This document shows positions 35,656-44,005 of a DNA stretch of 64,000 bases, piece by piece. Under the pieces are notes generated by a model. It did no database searches. It was given only the letters and a program-made list of their open reading frames with translations, and was not told where the DNA came from. Location: NCBI GenBank assembly GCA_964559835.1, contig CAZLJE010000019.1:1-64000 (forward strand), in the 5' to 3' direction. The position numbers and the translations under genes are program-made. Within the stretch, counting starts at the first letter, position 1; the number at the start of each line of letters is the position of its first letter. The DNA is from DAISJI01 sp964559835 (GTDB lineage: Bacteria; Acidobacteriota; Terriglobia; Terriglobales; Acidobacteriaceae).

Positions 35656-36765
35656 ATGAAAAGTCAGCGCAAACGTGCAATCTCTTTCTGCTGCGTAGTT
35701 GTCGTTGCTATTTCAATCGCTCTATGCGCGCCCGCTTGTGCGCAGGACGCAAAACCCTCCCCGACGACTGACATGAGTCAGCGGCTTCAGGCTCTCGAGT
35801 CGGCTCTTGCCGAGCAGAAACACCAGAACGATGAAATCATCAAGCGCATTGACGACGTCCTGTGGCGGCAGTCGCTGGAAGATATAGCTAGCGTCTCGCA
35901 AATTCGCTACACCGGGCCCGCACGATACGAGAAGAATCAAACCGCGCAAGCCGCCGGTAATCCGCTGATCGTGTATGCCTACGTATTTATCCCGAAATCT
36001 GTGGACAAAACGCGCAAGTATCCGTTGCTCGTATTTCCGCACGGAGGCGTGCACAGCAGCCTGAAGAGCGATAGCTACGGGACAGTCGTTCGCGAATTTC
36101 TCGAGCAGGGATACGTTGTGGTCGCGCCGGATTATCGCGGCAGCACAGGTTACGGAAGCGGCTTTTACAACCAGATCGACTACGGTGGCAAGGAGATCGA
36201 GGACGTTTTTCTGGCCGGCCAATGGACGCTGAAGCACTACGCGTTTCTGGATCCCCGCCGCGTGGGTATCGTCGGCTGGAGTCACGGCGGGTTCCTGACA
36301 CTGTGGAACGTCTTCAACCACCCAGACGCGTATCAGGTCGCGTACGCAGGCGTTCCCGTCAGCAACCTGGCTCTGCGGGCAGGTACCAAGGCGAAAGGCG
36401 CGCACGGTTATCCGATTGACGACTACGGCGCCGCCAGCGGCATCGGCAAGTCGGCTTTTGACGATGTGAAGGAATACATCAAGCGTTCGCCGGCCTACAA
36501 TGCCGACAAACTCCGTACTCCCCTGTTGATTCACACTGCCACCAACGATTCCGACGTAAACGTTTTCGAGGTCCAACAGCTCATCGAGGCGCTGAAGTTC
36601 CGCGACAAGAAGTTCGAATACAAGATCTACCAGGACCCACCGGGTGAGCACAGCTTCGAGCTGCTCGATACCGAAATCGGTCGCGAGGCTCGACTCGAGA
36701 TCTACCGATTCTTGGCTCGCTACCTCAATCCACCGAAGCCGGTGACGGCGGAAGCAGGTCAATGA
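35656..36765 (+). CDS. exported S9-type peptidase / alpha-beta hydrolase
   Basis: This 369-residue exported hydrolase has a signal peptide (about 1-29, ending APACAQ), a short coiled-coil segment (about 38-62) and a prolyl-oligopeptidase-type catalytic domain. The triad reads Ser209 in GWSHGG, Asp298 in TNDSDV and His332 in PGEHSF. It lacks the N-terminal propeller that restricts substrate size in full-length S9 enzymes, so it may accept larger or non-peptide substrates. GGAG lies six bases before the ATG. It starts 35 bases after the cupin stop and precedes the exported amidohydrolase, so the three are probably co-transcribed. Confidence 0.9.
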   Translation: MKSQRKRAISFCCVVVVAISIALCAPACAQDAKPSPTTDMSQRLQALESALAEQKHQNDEIIKRIDDVLWRQSLEDIASVSQIRYTGPARYEKNQTAQAAGNPLIVYAYVFIPKSVDKTRKYPLLVFPHGGVHSSLKSDSYGTVVREFLEQGYVVVAPDYRGSTGYGSGFYNQIDYGGKEIEDVFLAGQWTLKHYAFLDPRRVGIVGWSHGGFLTLWNVFNHPDAYQVAYAGVPVSNLALRAGTKAKGAHGYPIDDYGAASGIGKSAFDDVKEYIKRSPAYNADKLRTPLLIHTATNDSDVNVFEVQQLIEALKFRDKKFEYKIYQDPPGEHSFELLDTEIGREARLEIYRFLARYLNPPKPVTAEAGQ

Positions 36766-36969
36766 ACCGACGTGGCTACTGAAGACAGGTCGCGCGGAGT
36801 TCGCACCCGAAACCGTGGCTCGCGAGCAATCACAGGAAATCGCAGCGGCAGCAGCGGCACCGAACTCGGCGGTTACGTGGGAGCTGCCGATCCATGGTCC
36901 GAACGCATCGCTAGTACGCGCCGCATTCCGCCGCTCACGGCAACCATCAGACAGGAGACTAAAGTGGGG

Positions 36970-38418
36970 ATGAAAACAGCGGTTAAGGGTTTTAGCGTAT
37001 TGGTTCTCTGCTGCGTAGCGTTGCATGCGGCATTTTCGCAAGAGAAACCGGCACAGCGTTTCGACATAGTGATTCGAAACGGCCGAGTGATGGATCCCGA
37101 CAGCAGACGCGACAAACGGGCCAACATCGGAATCAGGAATGGGAAGATAATCGCGATCACGCAGCAGCCGATTGAGGGCAAGTACGAGATCGATGCCACA
37201 GGCTCTATTGTAGCTCCCGGATTCATCGACATTCTGTCGTCTATTGGGCCTACGCGCGAGTCGAGCGTCGACAAGGTGACGGACGGCGTCACCAGTGCTT
37301 TCGGAATGCATGGTGGACCGATCGACGTAGCTGGCTACGAAGCCGAGATGAAAGCGGGCGGCCCTCTTATCAATTACGGCCGTACCGTCGGGCAGAATCA
37401 GCTTCGCGTCGCTGTCGGATTGACGGAGAACTACAAACCCGCCAGCAGAGAACAGATCCAGCGCATGCAAGAGCTCGCGCGTCAGGCAATTCATGCCGGC
37501 GCAGTCGGAGTCGGCTTCGGTGTGAACTACACTCCCGGCGCCTCATACGAAGAAATCTTTGCGCTGTTCCAAGTCTGTGGAAGCGAACGCGTTCCGTGCC
37601 ATCTGCATACACGTTTCAAAGGGGCTATTCCGCCCGAGACAATGAGCATGTCGATCATGGAAGTCCTCGCGGATGCAGCGGCAACCGGTGCCCAGGCGGA
37701 AGTTGCCCATCTGACCTCAGACACGATTGGATCAGCGCCTCTGAGTATTAGCTTGATCGAAGGAGCAGCCGCGCACCATCTCGACGTCGCGTTCGATTTC
37801 CACGTGTGGTCGCGCAACGAGACTTGGCTGAAGTCCGCGCTGTATGACCCCGGTTGGCAGGAGCGATTCGGCGGCATCAGTTACGGGAATATCTATGTGG
37901 CAGCGACGCAGGAGTCATTGACAAAGGAGCGCTTCGACGAGTTGCGAAAGGCTCCGAATGACAGGCTGGTGCAGACGGAATCTATCTCAGAATCTGAGAT
38001 CATCGCCGCGCTTCACAGCCCGATCAGTATCGTAAGCAGCGACAGCGGCGGCCTGGAAAACGGCAAAGGGCATCCACGTGGCCGAGGCACCTTTGCACGG
38101 TTGCTCGGCCTGTACGTGCGCGAGAAGCACGAGCTGAGTTGGATGGATGCCTTGCGCAAAATCACGATCCTGCCCGCGCGGCGGCTTGAAACTTCGGTCC
38201 CAAGCATGAAGAAAAAAGGCAGGCTGCAAGTGGGATGCGATGCCGATATCACCATATTCGATCCGAACACCGTGCGGGAACAGGCTACGTACCAGGAGCC
38301 CGATCGGCCGTCGCGCGGGATCAATTACGTACTGGTCAACGGAACCGTCGTGATCGATCGCGGACAGCTCGTTCCGGGCGTCACGCCCGGCGAGTGGCTC
38401 CGCCACGCGGCAGAATGA
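36970..38418 (+). CDS. exported amidohydrolase-superfamily protein, D-aminoacylase-like, with altered metal site
   Basis: This 482-residue exported protein (signal peptide about 1-23) has the D-aminoacylase/dihydroorotase-like architecture: FDIVIRNGRVMDP at the start, APGFID, and a C-terminal beta segment with GCDADITIFDP. Usual members have HxH after PGFID; here the segment reads PGFIDILSS (83-91), so both histidines are absent. The zinc cysteine of D-aminoacylases appears replaced by His in FGMHGG (111-116). CHLHTR (210-215), EVAHLTS (244-250) and SSDSGG remain. It may bind a single metal or have changed function. The start at 36970 fits the signal peptide. About 200 gene-free bases precede it. 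Confidence 0.82.
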   Translation: MKTAVKGFSVLVLCCVALHAAFSQEKPAQRFDIVIRNGRVMDPDSRRDKRANIGIRNGKIIAITQQPIEGKYEIDATGSIVAPGFIDILSSIGPTRESSVDKVTDGVTSAFGMHGGPIDVAGYEAEMKAGGPLINYGRTVGQNQLRVAVGLTENYKPASREQIQRMQELARQAIHAGAVGVGFGVNYTPGASYEEIFALFQVCGSERVPCHLHTRFKGAIPPETMSMSIMEVLADAAATGAQAEVAHLTSDTIGSAPLSISLIEGAAAHHLDVAFDFHVWSRNETWLKSALYDPGWQERFGGISYGNIYVAATQESLTKERFDELRKAPNDRLVQTESISESEIIAALHSPISIVSSDSGGLENGKGHPRGRGTFARLLGLYVREKHELSWMDALRKITILPARRLETSVPSMKKKGRLQVGCDADITIFDPNTVREQATYQEPDRPSRGINYVLVNGTVVIDRGQLVPGVTPGEWLRHAAE

Positions 38419-38487
38419 CGTGCCAGATTCTTGCGGCCTTCGTCATAAGTTTTAATGATTCAAACGCCGTAACAAAGGGACTCTTTT

Positions 38488-39183
38488 ATGAACAAGGTCG
38501 CCGCGAATGCCGACGAAGCCGTCCGTGATATTCAGGATGGCGCGACGCTCCTGGTCGGCGGTTTCGGCCTCTGCGGCATTCCCGAGAACCTGATTGCCGC
38601 GCTTGTCCGTAAGGGCGTCATAAACCTCAACACCATCAGCAACAACATGGGTGTGGATGACTTCGGTCTCGGCATGCTCCTGCAGAAGGGGCAGATTCGC
38701 AGTCACAAGGGCAGCTACGTCGGAGAAAACCGCTTATTTGAAGAATTGGTGCTCGCCGGCAAACTCGACCTTGAACTCATCCCGCAGGGCACGTTTGCGG
38801 AACGGATTCGCGCCGGCGGCGCCGGCATTCCCGCGTTCTACACGCCGACGGGTTACGGTACGGTTGTCGCCGAAGGCAAAGAGACGAAGGAGTTCGATGG
38901 ACGCATGTACGTCATGGAGCGAGGGATCACCGCCGAGTTTGCGCTGGTGAAGGCGTGGAAGGGCGATAAATGGGGGAACCTCCTTTATCGCAAGACGGCC
39001 CGCAACTTCAATCCCATGATCGCCACCACCGGAAAGATCACCATAGCGGAAGTCGAGGAGTTGGTGGAAGTCGGCGAACTGGACCCCGATGAAATCCATA
39101 CACCAAGCATTTATGTGAAGCGGATCTTCCAGGGTTCCGGCTACGAGAAACGAATCGAGCGTCGCACTGTTCGACAGTCTTAG
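38488..39183 (+). CDS. scoA: 3-oxoacid CoA-transferase subunit A
   Basis: This is the alpha subunit (231 residues) of an enzyme that moves CoA from a donor such as succinyl-CoA to a 3-oxoacid. The family signature GGFGLCGIPENLI lies near residues 25-37, and the later segment AEFALVKAWKGDKWGNL is typical. The beta subunit follows after 68 bases. AAAGGGAC precedes the ATG. In this neighbourhood it would activate a keto acid from the aminotransferase step so that thiolysis can give acetyl-CoA. That link is inferred; the family is certain. Confidence 0.94.
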   Translation: MNKVAANADEAVRDIQDGATLLVGGFGLCGIPENLIAALVRKGVINLNTISNNMGVDDFGLGMLLQKGQIRSHKGSYVGENRLFEELVLAGKLDLELIPQGTFAERIRAGGAGIPAFYTPTGYGTVVAEGKETKEFDGRMYVMERGITAEFALVKAWKGDKWGNLLYRKTARNFNPMIATTGKITIAEVEELVEVGELDPDEIHTPSIYVKRIFQGSGYEKRIERRTVRQS

Positions 39184-39251
39184 ATGCAACACAGGCTGCG
39201 CCGGCCGGCGGTGCGAGAGCATTTTGCCATCGCTTTTATCGAAGAGGACTC

Positions 39252-39944
39252 ATGGCAACACCCGTTACTTCCTCCAAAGTCGGGAAAGACACCACGAAGC
39301 GCGACCGCATCGTGAAGCGAGTTGCCAAGGAATTGCGCGACGGCTTCTATGTCAACCTGGGCATCGGCATGCCCACGCTGATCGCGAACCACGTTCCCGC
39401 GGGCGTGGAAGTCATCCTGCAATCCGAGAACGGCATGCTCGGACTCGGGCCTTATCCAATCGCTGGCTCCGAAGATCCCGACCTCATCAACGCCGGCAAA
39501 GAAACAGTCACGGAGATTCCCGGCACGTCGTATTTCTCCAGTGCCGAATCGTTTGCCATGATTCGCGGCGGCCACATCGACCTGAGCGTACTGGGCGCCA
39601 TGGAAGTCGATGAAGAAGGAAACCTCGCCAACTGGATGATCCCCGGAAAAATGGTCAAGGGCATGGGCGGTGCCATGGACCTGGTGGCCAGCGCGCGCCG
39701 TGTTGTACTCGCCATGGAACACACAACTCGCACAGGCGAACCAAAAATCTTGAAGAAGTGTACCCTGCCCCTCACCGGTAAGAAGGTTGTCGATACGATC
39801 GTCACCGAGATGGCTTACATCAAAGTGACGCCGCAGGGATTGGTGATGGACGAGATCGCGCCTGGAATGACGGTGACGGAAGTGCAGTCCGCGACGCAGC
39901 CGAAGCTGATCGTGAACCCGAAGCTGAAGGAGATGCCGGAATAA
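39252..39944 (+). CDS. scoB: 3-oxoacid CoA-transferase subunit B
   Basis: This is the beta subunit (230 residues), carrying the catalytic glutamate that forms the CoA thioester intermediate. It is visible in the motif LQSENGMLGLG (about residues 56-66), preceded by VNLGIGMPTL. GAGGA precedes the ATG. The N-terminus is some 15 residues longer than usual and polar. Together with subunit A it makes a complete transferase. Confidence 0.94.
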   Translation: MATPVTSSKVGKDTTKRDRIVKRVAKELRDGFYVNLGIGMPTLIANHVPAGVEVILQSENGMLGLGPYPIAGSEDPDLINAGKETVTEIPGTSYFSSAESFAMIRGGHIDLSVLGAMEVDEEGNLANWMIPGKMVKGMGGAMDLVASARRVVLAMEHTTRTGEPKILKKCTLPLTGKKVVDTIVTEMAYIKVTPQGLVMDEIAPGMTVTEVQSATQPKLIVNPKLKEMPE

Positions 39945-40021
39945 GTTGTAATCGGGGATCACGATCGAGTCGCAGGACGACCTATCGAAAGCAATCGGCA
40001 ATAAGAAAGCGGGGGGACGAG

Positions 40022-40192
40022 GTGGAACTGGTCTTCAAGCGGCGCGGGCAGGAAGTCCATGCCAAGGCGCAGCTCGCCGAAGATACTCGGCTCGAAATCG
40101 TGCCCCTCGATAAGACCGGTGGAACCCTGACGGAAGATCAGAAGCGCTTTCGCGATTCGTGGCTCAACAGCAAAGCGGCGGCCAGAAAATAG
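40022..40192 (+). CDS. short hypothetical protein (56 residues)
   Basis: A short frame starts at GTG with GGGGGGAC just upstream and ends at TAG inside a hairpin. The 56-residue product is charged and rich in Lys, Arg and Glu (opening VELVFKRRGQE). It ends with a helical segment (LTEDQKRFRDSW). I recognise no family. The frame upstream of it also looks coding-like in another phase, so the gene could be the remnant of a longer one. It lies between the CoA-transferase genes and a convergent propeller gene. Confidence 0.4.
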   Translation: MELVFKRRGQEVHAKAQLAEDTRLEIVPLDKTGGTLTEDQKRFRDSWLNSKAAARK

Positions 40193-40200
40193 CCGCCGCT
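40174..40200. terminator. 9-bp hairpin between convergent genes
   Basis: AGCGGCGGC (40174-40182) and GCCGCCGCT (40192-40200) form a perfect stem with a 9-base A-rich loop. It lies between the plus-strand genes and the end of the minus-strand propeller gene. There is no T-run, so termination is possible but not certain. Confidence 0.5.
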
Positions 40201-40219
40201 TCGGTCGTGCGCTCAGGAT

Positions 40220-41227
40220 CTACTTCGACGGTGCGTACACCAGTACCATGAAGCTTCCCGGCTTGATAGGCGGGCGGCGTTGTCCTTCCACTGGAGGCCC
40301 GAATTCGGCTGTCGGCAGGAAGACGCGGTGTGATTTCGAATCCACCGCCATGGTGCGCGCGCCGCGTGCCGTGGGCGTGTTCTCCAGAACGGCCCATTTT
40401 CCATCCTTGCCCTGGTGGACAACGGTCAGGGTGCCGTCGCCTCCATTGGAGGCGAACGCGTATTTCAATCCGGTATCGAAACCGCCGCCGTCGGTGCCTG
40501 CCCCGGTCGGAACCAACTGCTCGACCTTACCGGTCTGAGAGTTCACGACAGCCATTTGCTTATTCCCGCAGACGGGGAACAGGTGGTGAGATTTCTCGTC
40601 GATGCTCAGCCCGCTCGGCTCTTCGCAGCCTTCGATCTTCCACTTCCCTGTCGCCTGCCAAGTCTTGGAATCGATGACGCCGATCTCGCCCGTATCTTCG
40701 ACGTTAACGTAAATGTGGCCGGCGTCGCTGGCCGCCGCTTCGAGTTTGCCGCCCAGCGGAATCGTTGCGATGACCTTCAGCGAGTCGGGGTCGATGACCA
40801 TTACGTCCTTGCTGCGCCCGTTCATAACGATCACCTTCTTGGAATAGGTGTCGTACATGATCGCGTCCGGGTTCTCACCGGCCTTGATGTCCTGCTTGGG
40901 CGCCAGTGTCTTCAAGTCGAAGACAGTGACGGTGCCGGCGCGACCGTTAGTGCTGAAACCCAGGCCCTTGTCGGCCACGATAGCGGCGCCGTGAGCGCCA
41001 GTCGCGGGGACGGTCCCGACTTTGGAGCCGTTGCTCGCGTCGATAACGTCGATCACCGAACTGTGTCCGACGTAAACGCGGTTGGTCGCGGCATCATAGG
41101 TGATGTAATCCCAACCGCCTTCCCCGCCGATCTCCCACTTGGCGACTTGCTTGTAAAGGCTTGGCGTCTGCGCGGCTGCCAAGCAGGCCAGCAATAACAT
41201 TGCGATCAGTCGTGTTGCGACTCTCAT
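40220..41227 (-). CDS. exported YncE-like beta-propeller protein
   Basis: This 335-residue exported protein (signal peptide about 1-19, ending CLAAAQ) is built of repeated 40-residue blades of the YVTN type, each with patterns such as NRVYVGHSS, KKVIVMNGRSKDVMVIDP and GHIYVNVEDTGEIGVID. Such propellers bind ligands or partners in the periplasm; no enzyme motif is seen. GGAGGAGAG precedes the ATG and a TATGAT (41251-41256, minus strand) is a good -10 box. It is divergent from the glutamyl-Q synthetase gene. Confidence 0.88.
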   Translation of the reverse strand: MRVATRLIAMLLLACLAAAQTPSLYKQVAKWEIGGEGGWDYITYDAATNRVYVGHSSVIDVIDASNGSKVGTVPATGAHGAAIVADKGLGFSTNGRAGTVTVFDLKTLAPKQDIKAGENPDAIMYDTYSKKVIVMNGRSKDVMVIDPDSLKVIATIPLGGKLEAAASDAGHIYVNVEDTGEIGVIDSKTWQATGKWKIEGCEEPSGLSIDEKSHHLFPVCGNKQMAVVNSQTGKVEQLVPTGAGTDGGGFDTGLKYAFASNGGDGTLTVVHQGKDGKWAVLENTPTARGARTMAVDSKSHRVFLPTAEFGPPVEGQRRPPIKPGSFMVLVYAPSK

Positions 41228-41328
41228 GAGCTCTCCTCCAATGCGCGGCCATCATACCGCCGCGCTCAGGAACGACTGAGTAAAGATATGTGAAATGCGG
41301 GGCGACATGGCCCTGCTAGGATTCTGGC

Positions 41329-42189
41329 ATGTCCTATCGCGGGCGCATTGCGCCGTCACCGACCGGGTACCTGCACCTGGGTCACGCCCGCACGTTCTGG
41401 TTAGCGTACGAGCGTGCGGTTGCGGCGGGCGGAACGCTGGTCTTTCGCAATGAAGATCTGGACCCGCAACGGTCGCGCCCTGAATTCGCCCAGGCCATGT
41501 TCGACGACCTGCGGTGGCTGGGCATTCGCTGGCAAGAGGGGCCTGACATCGGCGGGCCGTTCGCGCCGTATGAACAAAGTAAGAGGCGCGACAACTACGT
41601 GAGCGTCTGGCGCGAATTGCTCGCCAAGGGTTACCTCTATCCGTGCTCGTGCTCGCGCAAAGACCTGGCGGAAGCAGCGCAGGCACCGCACGAGCCGTTG
41701 CAACCGCAAGACCCGAATGACGAACCGATCTACAACGGGCGCTGCAGAGACCAGAAGCTCGCGGCGGCGGATCCGGCGGGGGTTACATGGAGGTTTCGCG
41801 TGCCGGACGGCGTGCCGATCCGCTTCGAGGATCTGGCCGCCGGTCCGCAGGAATACACGGGTGGGGTCGATTTTGGGGACTTCGTGGTTTGGCGGCGCGA
41901 CAACGTGCCGGCGTACCAGCTCGCCGTCGTCGCCGATGACATCGATATGAGGATCAGCGAAGTCGTTCGCGGCCGCGACCTGCTCAAGTCCACGGCGCGC
42001 CAGCTGTTGATCTATGAGGCGCTCGGTTCGACTCCGCCGGATTTCTACCACTGTGCGCTCCTGACCGACGCGTCCGGGCAACGGCTCGCCAAGCGGCACG
42101 ACGCGCTCAGCCTTCGCCACCTGCGTGAATCCGGGATTTCGCCTGCCGCGGTCCGCGATTTGTGGGAAGACGCCGGCCATATCGCGTGA
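41329..42189 (+). CDS. gluQ: glutamyl-Q tRNA(Asp) synthetase
   Basis: GluQ attaches glutamate to queuosine in the anticodon of tRNA-Asp. The 286-residue protein is a glutamyl-tRNA synthetase catalytic core without the anticodon-binding domain. It has APSPTGYLHLGHA (HIGH motif, about 8-20), a CSCS zinc-knuckle element near 105, and a degenerate KMSKS as RLAKRHDALS near 252. The length is right for the family. A TAGGAT hexamer at 41317-41322 ends six bases before the ATG, so the message may be leaderless. Confidence 0.94.
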   Translation: MSYRGRIAPSPTGYLHLGHARTFWLAYERAVAAGGTLVFRNEDLDPQRSRPEFAQAMFDDLRWLGIRWQEGPDIGGPFAPYEQSKRRDNYVSVWRELLAKGYLYPCSCSRKDLAEAAQAPHEPLQPQDPNDEPIYNGRCRDQKLAAADPAGVTWRFRVPDGVPIRFEDLAAGPQEYTGGVDFGDFVVWRRDNVPAYQLAVVADDIDMRISEVVRGRDLLKSTARQLLIYEALGSTPPDFYHCALLTDASGQRLAKRHDALSLRHLRESGISPAAVRDLWEDAGHIA

Positions 42190-42231
42190 GTTAAAGCCAA
42201 CTCTCGATCTAGTGCTCGCATCCTGATATCG

Positions 42232-42450
42232 ATGGCCGCTCCGGTGGAAGACCATATTCTTGTTCCGGGTCGGCTCTTTCGCGATCTGGACGGATCCCTC
42301 GTTCACCTTGTATCCGTGGAGCGCGATCTGTGCGGTTGGGTTGCGTTGAGCGACGCCGAGAAGAACCGGCAGGTGACACATCGCGAAAATTTCCGTCGCC
42401 GTTTCCGGTCGTTCGAAAGCGACGGATTGGAGGCTAAGGGCACGGCCTGA
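42232..42450 (+). CDS. small hypothetical protein (72 residues)
   Basis: A 72-residue frame starts 42 bases after gluQ. The product has a beta-rich, SH3-like look (ILVPGRLFRDLDGSLVHLVSVERDLCGWVAL) followed by a basic helix. No family is recognised and no strong ribosome site is seen. Codon use looks like the neighbours, so it is probably real but of unknown function. Confidence 0.5.
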   Translation: MAAPVEDHILVPGRLFRDLDGSLVHLVSVERDLCGWVALSDAEKNRQVTHRENFRRRFRSFESDGLEAKGTA

Positions 42451-42555
42451 GCGATAAATCCCCCCATAAAAACAACGGCCACCCAAGGGGCGCCAGTTTC
42501 AAACCAGAGCGGACAGCCCATCAAAAACCTTTTCGGCCTGTCGTATACTCCCGCC

Positions 42556-42771
42556 ATGCCCTGCGCCGAACTCCAGCGCCTGCGCGACGAAGCGACTTCG
42601 CTGAAGCAGCGAATGGATGAGCAACGCCGAAAGGCCCGAGCCAAAGCCACGGATGCCCGTTCGGGACGGTCGTCCGGCCAAAGCGAAATGGTCCCTTTTC
42701 TCCAACGCAAGCTCCTGCGCATCGCCGACAAGATCGAACATCACGTGGCCAAGCACCATTGCCAGGAGTAA
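42556..42771 (+). CDS. small basic coiled-coil hypothetical protein (71 residues)
   Basis: The 71-residue product is highly charged, with a predicted N-terminal helix (ELQRLRDEATSLKQRMDEQRRK) and a second helix (FLQRKLLRIADKIEHHVAKHH). A TATACT hexamer at 42544-42549 lies six bases before the ATG, as in gluQ and engB, supporting a leaderless message. It sits just upstream of the SET-domain gene. Function is unknown. Confidence 0.55.
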   Translation: MPCAELQRLRDEATSLKQRMDEQRRKARAKATDARSGRSSGQSEMVPFLQRKLLRIADKIEHHVAKHHCQE

Positions 42772-42814
42772 TGCGCAATCGTTTTCAGTTCCCGACCACC
42801 GAACCGCTATAGAT

Positions 42815-43408
42815 ATGTCCCTGATCATCCGCTCTTCCGATATCCACGCTGCAGGTTGCTATACCACTGCCCCCATCGCCAAGGGCACGCGAGTCGTCGA
42901 GTACACCGGCGAGCGCGTTTCCAACGAAGAGGGCGACCGGCTGTACAAACACAAGGACTACACTTACCTGTTCGCACTCGACGGCGGCACCCATATGGTC
43001 GACGGCTACGGGATGGCCATGTACATCAACCACTCCTGCGAGCCGAATTGCGAGACCGACCAGATCGACGGGCGCATCTGGATCACCGCCCTTCGCAATA
43101 TCCAGGCCGGCGAAGAGCTCACCTACGATTACAACCTCTTCGACGGCGAAGGCGAGGCGCCTTGCACCTGCGGCGCGCGCAAATGCCGCGGCACCATGTA
43201 CTCCTGGGACGAGATCCGAAAGCTCAAAAAGGAAGCACGCAGGAAGGCGCTGCGTGAGAAGAAAAAGGCTGCCCGCGAAAAGAAGATCGCGCGTCGCCGC
43301 CTGGCGGCGGAACGAAGGGCAGCGCGCAAGAAGGAATTGAAGGAGAAGCGAGCGTGGGCGAAGGCGCAGCACGCATCCTCGGCAACGAGGAAGTCAAAAG
43401 CCGCGTAG
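42815..43408 (+). CDS. SET-domain protein lysine methyltransferase with Lys/Arg-rich tail
   Basis: This 197-residue protein has a compact SET domain that would transfer methyl groups from S-adenosylmethionine to lysine side chains. Motifs are GxG-like AGCYTTAPIAKGT at the start, NHSCEPNCE (72-80), GEELTYDY (99-106) and a post-SET zinc element CTCGARKCRG (117-126). Residues about 135-197 form a tail almost wholly of Lys, Arg, Ala and Glu, like bacterial histone H1-type tails, which could bind DNA or be its own substrate. The start at 42815 places the SET domain at the N-terminus; a longer upstream frame is rejected. Targets are unknown. Confidence 0.92.
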   Translation: MSLIIRSSDIHAAGCYTTAPIAKGTRVVEYTGERVSNEEGDRLYKHKDYTYLFALDGGTHMVDGYGMAMYINHSCEPNCETDQIDGRIWITALRNIQAGEELTYDYNLFDGEGEAPCTCGARKCRGTMYSWDEIRKLKKEARRKALREKKKAAREKKIARRRLAAERRAARKKELKEKRAWAKAQHASSATRKSKAA

Positions 43409-43418
43409 AGATGGAACA

Positions 43419-43437
43419 GCCCGGATCGACTCCGGGC
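43419..43437. terminator. 7-bp hairpin between convergent SET and STAS genes
   Basis: GCCCGGA (43419-43425) and TCCGGGC (43431-43437) pair perfectly around TCGAC. The hairpin lies 10 bases after the SET gene and 16 bases from the STAS stop, so it may act in both directions. The A-rich bases after it give T's only on the minus strand side. Confidence 0.5.
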
Positions 43438-43453
43438 GTCGGAGAGAAAAGAA

Positions 43454-43810
43454 CTAAGCGGTTGCGCGATGCGTGAACGAGTTCGCGGCTTTCGCGTCTG
43501 TGTCGTACACCTCGAAAACAGTCAGCAGCTTGGTCACCTGCAGCAACTCGCCGACGCGGTTGGTCAGGTTCGCCAGCTTGATAACGCCGCCTGCGCTGCG
43601 CGCGGATGTGTATAGCCCGACGAGCGTGCCCAGCCCGCCGCTATCAATGTAATTGACTTGTGCAAGGTTAATGACGATTTGATTGTTGCTCTTGAGGATG
43701 TCCTTCACGAACTCACGTAATGCGATCGATTCATCGCCAAAGACGATCCGGCCGGCGCAATCCACCACAGCTGCGCCTTCCAGTTGGCGCGAGCTAATTT
43801 TCAGGGTCAT
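43454..43810 (-). CDS. STAS-domain anti-sigma factor antagonist
   Basis: This 118-residue protein is a single STAS domain, as in SpoIIAA/RsbV. Such proteins bind an anti-sigma kinase when unphosphorylated and are switched by phosphorylation of a serine, here in YIDSGGLGTL near residue 57. No anti-sigma factor or sigma gene adjoins it. The FHA-GAF-SpoIIE phosphatase at 48069 could dephosphorylate it, but that pairing is speculative. Confidence 0.92.
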   Translation of the reverse strand: MTLKISSRQLEGAAVVDCAGRIVFGDESIALREFVKDILKSNNQIVINLAQVNYIDSGGLGTLVGLYTSARSAGGVIKLANLTNRVGELLQVTKLLTVFEVYDTDAKAANSFTHRATA

Positions 43811-43989
43811 ACCGCACCTCCATCGGGGCCGAGCCGTCCGCTACCGGTTCGGGTGGCCTCTGCGGAACGCAAAAGCCTATTCCGGGACGCAAATGATTGC
43901 AATAGCCTACATCAAAATCGTCCTGAGCGATAACGGGCAATTACTCACAGGCGCGACTCAAGCCGCTGAGGAGGATAGGGTGCGGGCTA

Positions 43990-43995
43990 TATAAT
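43990..43995 (+). promoter_or_regulatory. TATAAT -10 box before dnaX
   Basis: A perfect TATAAT lies ten bases upstream of the dnaX ATG. A start site at the usual distance would leave a leader of only about three bases. No good -35 box or close ribosome site is seen; a GAGGAGGA lies too far upstream. Confidence 0.55.
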
Positions 43996-44005
43996 CGACC
44001 GAGCA

